A stretch of DNA of 6,778 nt from CBFCZU01 sp965602635 (GCA_965602635.1 CBFCZU010000230.1:1-6778), one strand, 5' to 3'; positions 1-4,386 are shown, counted from the stretch's first letter. Numbers and translations: made by a program. Notes: generated by a model not told the origin, from the letters alone.

Positions 1-416
1 GCCTCGGCGTCCGCGTCGGCCGGCTGGACGACCACGGCGATGTACTCCTTCTCGCCGACCGTCTTCTCGGCCAGGCGGACGAACTTGCCCCGCACGCTGC
101 GGTCGCGGGCCTCAGCGCCGATCCGCTTTGCCCACTTCTGCCCGGCCTCGGTTGCGTAGGCGACCTCGACCTGCTGGCCCTTGCGGAGCTTCCGCGCGGC
201 GGCGAGCAGCCTGCTTTCCCGGCCCATGAGCACGACCACCTCTTCCTTGCCCTCGCCCGGGGCGATGACGACGCCGACGTACTCCCGCTCGCCGACCTTC
301 TTCTCCGTCAGGCGGACGAACTTGCCCCGCGCCGTGCCCTCTTCGGCGAGGGCCTCGAGCGGAAGGGCGAAGCCAAGCGCCGCGGCGACGATGACGATTC
401 CTGCGTGACGTTTCAT
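1..416 (-). CDS. Secreted tandem-repeat protein, C-terminus cut by the window edge
   Basis: Reading leftward from the ATG at 416-414 gives 138 open codons with no stop before the window edge. The start is supported by a GAAGGAG Shine-Dalgarno (424-430), 7 bases upstream. Residues 1-24 form a Sec-type signal peptide: MKR, a hydrophobic core, then an ALA cleavage site before EEG. The mature part is a tandem repeat. RGKFVRL starts at residue 30 and recurs at 109 (period 79), each copy continuing EK-VGE-EY-VV-P. Between the repeat cores lies a charged stretch with KGQQVEVAY, which resembles a small beta-rich domain. A protein acting outside the cytoplasm is inferred. I do not recognise the family and assign no function. 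It is divergent from the reverse transcriptase, and its promoter candidate is at 497-525. The total repeat number is unknown because the gene leaves the window. Confidence 0.8.
   Translation of the reverse strand, partial: MKRHAGIVIVAAALGFALPLEALAEEGTARGKFVRLTEKKVGEREYVGVVIAPGEGKEEVVVLMGRESRLLAAARKLRKGQQVEVAYATEAGQKWAKRIGAEARDRSVRGKFVRLAEKTVGEKEYIAVVVQPADADAE
42..330 (-). repeat. Two copies of a coding repeat, 237-bp period
   Basis: Positions 279-330 and 42-93 are near-identical on the minus strand and lie exactly 237 bases (79 codons) apart. Each encodes RGKFVRL-EK-VGE-EY. The high DNA identity, including third positions, points to fairly recent internal duplication or ongoing conversion between repeats. 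Further copies may lie beyond the left edge. Confidence 0.75.
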
Positions 417-496
417 AGCGAGTCTCCTTCTCGGCCCCTTGCTGGTTCACCGTTTTGCGTTCGGTCCGGCCCGCGGGGGTCCGGCCGTCGCCGATC

Positions 497-525
497 ATTA
501 TTGCCGCAAGGCCCCGCTGCGGCAA
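497..525 (-). promoter_or_regulatory. Sigma70-like promoter for the secreted repeat protein
   Basis: On the minus strand, TTGCCG (525-520) is followed after exactly 17 bases by AATAAT (502-497). These match the consensus hexamers at 4/6 and 5/6. The predicted start near 490 leaves a leader of about 74 bases before the ATG at 416. The call rests on pattern alone. Confidence 0.45.
501..525. promoter_or_regulatory. Perfect 8-bp inverted repeat spanning the minus-strand promoter
   Basis: TTGCCGCA (501-508) and TGCGGCAA (518-525) are perfect inverted repeats separated by 9 bases. The dyad covers the -35 box and reaches into the -10 box of the leftward promoter. It could be an operator for a dimeric regulator. 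A coincidental hairpin in GC-rich DNA is the alternative. Confidence 0.35.
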
Positions 526-538
526 GGGCGGCGCGGAC

Positions 539-567
539 TTGACGCAGCCGCGGCCGGGCGATAGCAT
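539..567 (+). promoter_or_regulatory. Sigma70-like promoter for the retron ncRNA and RT
   Basis: TTGACG (539-544, 5/6 match) is followed after 17 bases by TAGCAT (562-567, 4/6). Transcription would start near 574, one base before the 5' arm of the closing stem of the predicted structured RNA. Its -35 box lies 13 bases from the -35 box of the leftward promoter, so the two are back to back. A small GGCGAT/ATCGCC hairpin (557-571) overlaps the -10 region. Confidence 0.45.
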
Positions 568-573
568 CGCCGT

Positions 574-685
574 CGCTGCCTTGGCGACGCCCAAATGCAG
601 GGCGCAGGCTGATGATTCGTCAGCCGGGTCAAACTGACCTTCCTTGAGAACCAGTGCCCGAAGTCGCACTTCGGGGCAAGGCAGC
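574..685 (+). ncRNA. Candidate retron msr-msd RNA upstream of the RT
   Basis: A perfect 9-bp long-range stem, GCTGCCTTG (575-583) with CAAGGCAGC (677-685), encloses four hairpins. These are CGCCC/GGGCG (588-592/600-604), GGCTGATG/CGTCAGCC with one G-T pair (607-614/618-625), GGTCA/TGACC with a 3-base loop (627-631/635-639), and CCCGAAGT/ACTTCGGGG with one bulge (657-664/668-676). This matches retron architecture: a1, short msr hairpins, an msd hairpin, then a2. G584 directly after the 5' arm would be the branching guanosine; from memory, retron Eco1 (Ec86) has a similar CCTT(A)-GCGA context at this junction. The RNA sits just upstream of a retron-type RT on the same strand. The short msd (about 36 bases) and only 9 bp of a1/a2 leave this as a prediction. 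Boundaries are approximate. Confidence 0.45.
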
Positions 686-688
686 CCG

Positions 689-746
689 CGGGAAGGGGGA
701 CAGGTCCCGCCGGCCTTGGGCCGAAGGCGCCTGTCCCCGCTTCCCG
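689..746 (+). repeat. Large hairpin between the candidate ncRNA and the RT start
   Basis: CGGGAAGGGGGACAGG (689-704) pairs with 730-746 over 16 bp with a single bulged base. The 25-base loop contains a further CGGCC/GGCCG stem (711-715/719-723). The RT start codon is 20 bases downstream. GGGGACAGG...CCTGTCCCC palindromes are, as I recall, a common dispersed repeat type in planctomycete-like genomes, so this may be a REP-like element. Alternatives are a second structured part of the retron RNA or a translation-control hairpin. Confidence 0.6.
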
Positions 747-765
747 GCTAGGCGAGCGGGCAGGC

Positions 766-1725
766 ATGGGCATTTTCGAGCTGATCCGACGGCTGTTGGG
801 TCTGCCATCCACCGGCGCTGCCGGGGGCATCGAGCCGCTCCCCGCCGGCACGGTGGAGAAGCACGACGCCGCTCAGCTCGCCCTCCGTCTGGGCATCCCG
901 CTGGCCCGGCTTCAGGCCGTGGACCGCAGCTATCGCGAGTTCAACATTCCCAAGCGCTCGGGCGGCGTGCGGCCGATCGCGGCGCCGAACCCCGCCCTGA
1001 TGGCCATTCAGCGGGCGATCAACCGCCGCCTGCTGGCGCGCCTGCCGGTGCATCCGTGCGCGACCGGCTTCCGCCGGGGCTACTCCATCGTCACCAACGC
1101 CGCCCCGCACGCCGGACGCGCCGTCGTGCTGCGAATGGACATCCGGGACTTCTTCGGCGCCACCCGCGCCGAGCGCGTCCACAGGTACTTCCGCGTCATC
1201 GGATGGAGCGAGGAGGCCGCCGGCCTGATCACCGCCCTGTGCACCCGCAACGGCGCCCTGCCCCAGGGGGCGCCCACGAGCCCGACCCTCAGCAACCTCG
1301 TCAACTTCCGCCTCGACGCGCGCCTGGCCGGGATGGCGCAGGGCGTCTCCGCGGCACGGGGGGGCGCTGCGGACATCTGCTACAGCCGCTACGCGGACGA
1401 CCTGACCTTCTCCTTCGGCGTCGATGACCACAGCGCCGTCGAGATGGTCATCTGGCTGAGCAAGCGGATCCTCTCCGATTTGGGCTATCGCCTGCACCAC
1501 AAACGGAAGCTCACTATTCGCCGCCGGCATCAGCGCCAGACCATAACCGGCCTGGTGGTTAACGACGGCGTCGGCCTGGCCCGCGGCACCCGTCGTTGGC
1601 TCCGCGCGGTCCGCCATCACCTCGCCACGGACCGGGAGGCGTCGCTGACGCCCGCCCAACTCGCCGGCTGGGAGGCCCTGGAGCAAATGGTCCGCCTCCA
1701 GTCCCCAGCCGGTGGCGCCGAGTGA
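766..1725 (+). CDS. Retron-type reverse transcriptase
   Basis: This 319-residue RNA-directed DNA polymerase is of the length expected for a stand-alone retron RT. Motifs appear in order: IPKRSGGVRPI (61-71), the retron signature NAxxH (N111-H115), motif A MDIRDFF with D125, PQGAPTSP (166-173), the catalytic YADD (Y209-D212), and ITG (260-262), the counterpart of the retron VTG motif. PQG argues against diversity-generating RTs, and no maturase or endonuclease domain follows, arguing against group II introns. Retron RTs extend a 2'-branched guanosine in a cognate ncRNA to make msDNA, usually for phage defence. The ATG at 766 lacks a good Shine-Dalgarno, with only AGG at 762-764, so translation may depend on the upstream structured RNA. 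The upstream candidate ncRNA fits. No known effector is fused or adjacent. The catalytic residues all look intact. Confidence 0.92.
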   Translation: MGIFELIRRLLGLPSTGAAGGIEPLPAGTVEKHDAAQLALRLGIPLARLQAVDRSYREFNIPKRSGGVRPIAAPNPALMAIQRAINRRLLARLPVHPCATGFRRGYSIVTNAAPHAGRAVVLRMDIRDFFGATRAERVHRYFRVIGWSEEAAGLITALCTRNGALPQGAPTSPTLSNLVNFRLDARLAGMAQGVSAARGGAADICYSRYADDLTFSFGVDDHSAVEMVIWLSKRILSDLGYRLHHKRKLTIRRRHQRQTITGLVVNDGVGLARGTRRWLRAVRHHLATDREASLTPAQLAGWEALEQMVRLQSPAGGAE

Positions 1726-1798
1726 GCCGCCGGGGCTTCTCTTTGGGCCGTCGCCGCGGTAAACAGTAGGCGGCAGGCGCCCTTTGGAGGTCCGCGAG

Positions 1799-2620
1799 AT
1801 GTCGAAGCTGGAGATAGGCGTGCTGGTCGGCCTGGTCGAGTCGCCGGGCGAGGAGATCCGCCGCGTGGCGGACTTCGGCCTGAAGAGCTGCCAGGTCGTC
1901 ACCTGGAAGCCGGAGCTGTACAACGACCGCGTGGGCGAGGCCCTGCTGGCGGCGGCCGGCGAGTGCGGCGTGAGCGTCAGCACCCTCTGGGCGGGCTACC
2001 CGGGGCCGAAGGTCTGGGACTTCATCGACGGGCCGAAGACCATCGGCCTGGTCCCGCAGGAGTACCGCCAGGTTCGCGTCGAGGCCCTCATCAAGGCCGC
2101 GCGGTTCGCCGCGAAGTTCGCCCTCGGCTCGATCACCACCCACGTGGGCTTCATACCCGAGGACCCCAACAGCCCGGACTTCGCCGGCGTGCTGGCGGCC
2201 CTGCGGCAGGTGGTGGACGTCTGCCGGGAGGTGGGCGTGGAGTTTCGCTTCGAGACCGGTCAGGAGACGCCGGTGACGCTGCTGCGGACGGTCGAGCGGC
2301 TGGGGCGCGACGGCCTGGGCGTCAACCTCGACACCGGCAACCTCATCCTCTACGGCAAGGCCAACCCGCTCGACGCCCTGGACGTCCTGGGGCCCTACGT
2401 CCGCGACACGCACATTAAGGACGGGCTCTACCCCACCGACGGCGACAGGCTCGGCAGGGAGGTGCCGCTGGGGCAGGGCAAGGTGGACTTCCCCGCGGTG
2501 GTGGCCGCCCTCAAGCGGCTCGGCTACACCGGCCCGCTGACCATCGAGCGTGAGATCTCCGGCGCCGAGCAGGCCCGCGACATACGCTCTGCCATCGAGC
2601 TGCTCCGCCCGCTGTGCTGA
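1799..2620 (+). CDS. Sugar phosphate isomerase/epimerase-like TIM barrel protein
   Basis: This 273-residue protein belongs to the xylose isomerase-like/AP endonuclease family 2 TIM barrel superfamily. The expected divalent-metal ligands are visible at strand ends: E152 (RFETG), D178 (NLDTGN), H205 (DTHIKDG, with D208) and E250 (TIERE). H115 (THVGF) is another typical active-site position. Relatives isomerise or epimerise sugars and inositol derivatives; the substrate here cannot be named. There is no signal peptide, so it is cytoplasmic. The ATG at 1799 is chosen because GGAGG (1786-1790) lies 8 bases upstream; an in-frame TTG at 1784 would overlap that site. It starts 73 bases after the RT on the same strand and could be co-transcribed, but its content and flanking composition fit the chromosomal background. 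A role in the retron is not indicated. Confidence 0.88.
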   Translation: MSKLEIGVLVGLVESPGEEIRRVADFGLKSCQVVTWKPELYNDRVGEALLAAAGECGVSVSTLWAGYPGPKVWDFIDGPKTIGLVPQEYRQVRVEALIKAARFAAKFALGSITTHVGFIPEDPNSPDFAGVLAALRQVVDVCREVGVEFRFETGQETPVTLLRTVERLGRDGLGVNLDTGNLILYGKANPLDALDVLGPYVRDTHIKDGLYPTDGDRLGREVPLGQGKVDFPAVVAALKRLGYTGPLTIEREISGAEQARDIRSAIELLRPLC

Positions 2621-2724
2621 GGATCCACGGCACCCGGGATCAGGTTACCGAGAGACTGGAGGGTCGCCCCCGGCTGCGGCAAGGGAGGGGCCTACGCGCC
2701 GTGTCACAAATCTCGATATTTTGG

Positions 2725-2753
2725 TTGAAGCGCCGATCCGCACGCTGTATAAG
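2725..2753 (+). promoter_or_regulatory. Promoter-like signal without an obvious gene
   Basis: TTGAAG (2725-2730, 4/6) and TATAAG (2748-2753, 5/6) are separated by exactly 17 bases. Transcription would begin near 2760 and run through the GACCACC/GGTGGTC hairpin and the 20-bp tandem repeats. No gene starts within 170 bases, so it would drive either a long leader or a small RNA. In this lower-GC stretch such a match can arise by chance. Confidence 0.3.
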
Positions 2754-2837
2754 CATCACGTGACGGTCGCATTCGCTGAGGGCATCAAGACCACCACCAG
2801 CGTCTCGGTGGTCCAGTTGCGTGAATGTGGGATGGCT

Positions 2838-2877
2838 CCAGAATGTTGAGTGCACAGCCAGAATGTTGAGTGCACAG
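2838..2877. repeat. Perfect 20-bp tandem duplication
   Basis: CCAGAATGTTGAGTGCACAG occurs twice head to tail (2838-2857 and 2858-2877) with no mismatch. Each copy contains the palindrome GTGCAC. Perfect short iterons like these are typical of transposase or regulator binding sites; IS21-family ends carry multiple repeats of about 20 bp. No IS gene is adjacent, so an IS remnant is only one possibility. Confidence 0.85.
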
Positions 2878-2931
2878 GCTGTATTCGCTGACCAGAGCGA
2901 CGCCTCAATAACGAGGTAGGCAGTCCACCGA

Positions 2932-3099
2932 ATGAGAAAAAAGATGCGAGAATCCCATTTAAGGCTTGACAGAGTCGATTCGCGGGAATATGCTGAGAAA
3001 CAGCATATTACCGCGTTACGATCGAGGTGCGCCGATATCTCGCTTCGGGCGATTGCGGCCCTCTTGGGCGGGCTCGACCGAGGTGTCGATGTAAGCTAG
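2932..3099 (+). CDS. Possible 55-residue ORF of unknown function
   Basis: The ATG at 2932 opens 55 codons ending in TAG (3097-3099), 22 bases before the next gene. The product begins MRKKMRES and ends with SLRAIAALLGGLDRGVDVS, a segment faintly like a helix-turn-helix but not assignable. The Shine-Dalgarno is poor (GGTAGG at 2915-2920, 11 bases away). A consensus -35 box and a 9-bp dyad lie inside the frame, which argues that this stretch is regulatory leader DNA instead. Kept as a low-confidence entry. Confidence 0.15.
   Translation: MRKKMRESHLRLDRVDSREYAEKQHITALRSRCADISLRAIAALLGGLDRGVDVS
2966..2994 (+). promoter_or_regulatory. Sigma70-like promoter for the 3122 gene
   Basis: A perfect TTGACA (2966-2971) is followed after 17 bases by TATGCT (2989-2994, 4/6). 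The start would be near 3001, giving a leader of about 120 bases before the ATG at 3122. The -10 box lies inside the left arm of a perfect dyad, the usual arrangement of a repressed promoter. Confidence 0.5.
2987..3009. promoter_or_regulatory. Operator-like perfect 9-bp dyad
   Basis: AATATGCTG (2987-2995) and CAGCATATT (3001-3009) are perfect inverted repeats around a 5-base AGAAA centre. The dyad covers the -10 box and predicted start site of the promoter at 2966-2994, so a dimeric repressor bound here would block it. As RNA it would form a short 9-bp hairpin, and only its right arm would be in the transcript, which favours a DNA operator. Confidence 0.5.
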
Positions 3100-3121
3100 C
3101 TTCGCAGAAGGGACCGCAGCC

Positions 3122-3580
3122 ATGACAGTTGTTGGCTTCCGCTGTTTCACGGACCGCGTAGCCTACGTCGTCTTAGGCGGATCGAAACGGGCGCCGACCC
3201 TCATTGAGAAGAAGATCCTCAGGTTCTCGGTTCCCGACCCGCGGTCCAAGGGCCTAGCTGAACTACGCTGCAACGTACTCCGGCTATTTGAGCGACTTGC
3301 CGTAGATGAAGCTGTCATGAAACGTGTGGAGCCCAATGCGATGAGACCTTCCCTCAAGCGCGCGGAGGTGGAAGGCGTCTTGAAAGAGGCAGTCTTCTTC
3401 TCGCGACGGGAGGAATGCCAGGCCCGCCTCAAGCGACAGATTCAGACGGACATACGTGGGCGGACCGAGAATGACATTTACTGGTATCGTCTCCTGCAAT
3501 CACTTGGGCTCGCCGCTGTGCGATCAGAGCAGTATACGGACGCCACCTTGGTTGCCTTGGCGGCGCTCCCCTCGGAGTAG
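3122..3580 (+). CDS. 152-residue protein, possibly RNase H-like (DUF3010-like) fold
   Basis: The ATG at 3122 has AGAAGG (3106-3111) 10 bases upstream. The predicted layout is an N-terminal beta hairpin (VVGFRCFTDRVAYVVL, 3-18), a further strand (KKILRFSV, 30-37), a long helix (43-60), VDEAVMKRVEP (61-71), then SLKRAEVEGVLKEAV (77-91), a basic helix (96-110), and a C-terminal YTDATLVALAAL (138-149). This order recalls DUF3010 and other RuvC/RNase H-like proteins, in which a conserved K-x-E-G helix and a late D-A helix recur. The usual first catalytic Asp after the GxxG strand is not evident; D11, E82/E84 and D140 are the candidate acidic positions. There is no signal or membrane segment. GC is about 55%, well below the flanks, suggesting transfer. 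The family assignment is tentative; that it is a real gene is likelier. Confidence 0.6.
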   Translation: MTVVGFRCFTDRVAYVVLGGSKRAPTLIEKKILRFSVPDPRSKGLAELRCNVLRLFERLAVDEAVMKRVEPNAMRPSLKRAEVEGVLKEAVFFSRREECQARLKRQIQTDIRGRTENDIYWYRLLQSLGLAAVRSEQYTDATLVALAALPSE

Positions 3581-3631
3581 CCAGGTTGACACGCAAGATG
3601 CACGACAGAACATTGGCGGCAGCAAAAAGGT

Positions 3632-3667
3632 GGCCACTGCATTGACGGCGTAGGTCATGCAGTGGCC
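3632..3667 (-). terminator. 11-bp inverted repeat, terminator-like on the minus strand
   Basis: GGCCACTGCAT (3632-3642) and ATGCAGTGGCC (3657-3667) pair perfectly around a 14-base loop. Read on the minus strand, the stem is followed after 3 bases by TTTTT (3628-3624), the shape of an intrinsic terminator for leftward transcription. No leftward gene is visible to its right, so it may instead be an operator, a leader RNA stem or a remnant of an element end. Confidence 0.4.
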
Positions 3668-3685
3668 GGTGGTTCTCGACAAAAC

Positions 3686-3697
3686 GTTCCCGGGAAC
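3686..3697. promoter_or_regulatory. Perfect 12-bp palindrome
   Basis: GTTCCCGGGAAC is a perfect palindrome with no spacer, 180 bases upstream of the CsrA-like start. Without a loop it cannot form a good RNA hairpin, so a protein-binding DNA site is more natural. This is pattern only. Confidence 0.3.
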
Positions 3698-3753
3698 CGC
3701 GCCCACCTTATTGCGGACCGCCATCGGTATTCAAGCCGAAAACGCAGATTCTC

Positions 3754-3770
3754 TGGGCGCTCTGCGCCCA
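3754..3770 (+). other. Perfect 7-bp hairpin in the CsrA-like leader
   Basis: TGGGCGC (3754-3760) and GCGCCCA (3764-3770) pair around a TCT loop. It is GC-rich and stable, and no T tract follows, so it is not an intrinsic terminator. It is followed by the 8-bp palindrome GACCGGTC (3775-3782). Confidence 0.35.
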
Positions 3771-3876
3771 CCGAGACCGGTCTATGGAAGACCTGCTGTG
3801 CCAATACGGATGGGCGCGCTACCTCAAACCGGCTAAGGCGGCAGGAGAGACACTTGGGCGCACACAGGAGATGGCG

Positions 3877-4386
3877 ATGCTGCAACTTGTGATCCCGCAT
3901 GGAGGCGGTATTTGGCTGAATGACACGTTGATTCGGGTTGAGCGCCATGGGCGGCGCGGCGTCAAGGTCATCATTGAAGCACCCGGGCAGACGGTCGTGA
4001 CTCGTGACAGGGCGCCCGCACCCCCGCCCTTGGGGGTGACCGAGCATGAGCGACGGGTCCGGCAAGACATCCGGCTCGGGTTGCTCCAGAAGCACGGCGG
4101 GGTGGTAACAGCGGCTTTCTGGCACGATTTCGCCAAGGCGATGCGCCGGCGCGCCGTCCACCCCGTGGTGTCGACGCCCCGCCTTGACGTCGACCTGACG
4201 GACCGAAACGAAGTCATGGACGCAGCGAATGCAGCGCCCGAAAGTGACACTCGAGGCCCTGAGCACGGACAGGGGCGTTCAGGCTCGGGTCGATTTGGAT
4301 CCGGATTAGGTAATGGGGTACGGGAAGTCGATGGGGGAAGGAATCGAGTTCCCGCCCATCGTGGTTTGCGCCGGGGCCCGGGATGA
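3877..4386 (+). CDS. Divergent CsrA-like RNA-binding protein with a long C-terminal extension
   Basis: Residues 1-45 align along the CsrA family: MLQL at the start, G9, I12-D16, I19/V21, a short turn, VKVIIEAP (29-36) and VTRDR (41-45). CsrA dimers bind GGA motifs in mRNA leaders and alter translation. Leu4 and the arginine equivalent to E. coli R44 (here R43) are kept, but the basic Arg6/Arg7 pair is replaced by Ile-Pro and the GE turn by GG, so RNA binding may differ. The ATG at 3877 is chosen because CsrA proteins begin ML-x-L and AGGAG (3866-3870) lies 6 bases upstream; the frame is open back to 3784. Typical CsrA has 60-75 residues, whereas this ORF has 169. Residues 50-120 are helical and charged, and 123-169 are low-complexity Gly/Arg-rich, which may be read-through into formerly non-coding DNA. 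GC is about 60%, lower than the flanks. Confidence 0.6.
   Translation: MLQLVIPHGGGIWLNDTLIRVERHGRRGVKVIIEAPGQTVVTRDRAPAPPPLGVTEHERRVRQDIRLGLLQKHGGVVTAAFWHDFAKAMRRRAVHPVVSTPRLDVDLTDRNEVMDAANAAPESDTRGPEHGQGRSGSGRFGSGLGNGVREVDGGRNRVPAHRGLRRGPG
4329..4361 (+). other. 11-bp hairpin with a GGA in its loop
   Basis: CGATGGGGGAA (4329-4339) pairs with 4349-4361 over 11 bp, with a 2-base bulge on the 3' side. The 9-base loop begins GGAATC, exposing a GGA, the core of CsrA sites. It lies in the low-complexity tail of the CsrA-like ORF, which casts doubt on whether that tail is translated. No T tract follows. Confidence 0.4.

Larger units (their letters stand above)
2621..3121. other. Gene-poor 500-base region where composition shifts
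   Basis: GC falls from about 75% in the preceding gene to about 45-55% here. The region holds a promoter-like pair (2725-2753), a 7-bp hairpin GACCACC/GGTGGTC (2789-2795/2807-2813), a 20-bp tandem duplication (2838-2877), and a promoter with an overlapping dyad (2966-3009). No convincing terminator with a T tract follows the isomerase gene; only a weak GATCC/GGATC pair (2622-2641) is seen. The reading frame crossing 2550-2849 is a continuation out of frame from the isomerase gene and resembles nothing I recognise. No transposase remnant is readable. Confidence 0.6.
3581..3876. other. Dyad-rich leader upstream of the CsrA-like gene
   Basis: These 296 bases hold no convincing gene. A TTGACA (3586-3591) has only a weak -10 (about 3/6) at the right distance. 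Three perfect dyads follow (3632-3667, 3686-3697, 3754-3770). A 59-codon frame (3657-3836) and an in-frame N-terminal extension of the CsrA-like ORF (from 3784) are open but lack ribosome binding sites. Confidence 0.5.

Noticed and set aside
571..589. CGTCGC/GCGACG hairpin competing with the ncRNA closing stem
   Set aside because: Its 5' arm begins upstream of the predicted start near 574 and it is shorter (6 bp) than the 9-bp a1/a2 stem, so it is unlikely in the transcript.
112..669. 185-residue minus-strand frame over the left region
   Set aside because: It runs out of frame over the secreted repeat protein, whose signal peptide, Shine-Dalgarno and repeats fix the true frame. The product is Arg/Gly-rich, as expected of a shadow in GC-rich DNA.
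766..1725. Diversity-generating retroelement or group II intron RT
   Set aside because: Motif 4 reads PQG, NAxxH and a VTG-like motif are present, and there is no maturase or endonuclease domain and no template/variable repeat pair in the window.
748..1983. 411-residue minus-strand frame opposite the RT
   Set aside because: It is antisense to a reverse transcriptase with all catalytic motifs and spans the RT-isomerase gap. It has no recognisable domain.
2550..2849. 99-residue frame across the end of the isomerase gene
   Set aside because: Its first part is out of frame with the isomerase, and the remainder has no ribosome binding site or recognisable similarity. Any gene remnant here is too degraded to name.
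3586..3614. TTGACA as a promoter for the CsrA-like gene
   Set aside because: The -35 is perfect, but no hexamer 16-18 bases downstream matches the -10 consensus at better than about 3/6.
3657..3836. 59-codon plus-strand frame beginning MQWPVVLDKTF
   Set aside because: It starts inside the right arm of the 11-bp dyad, has no Shine-Dalgarno and resembles no family. It was considered as a leader peptide but is unsupported.
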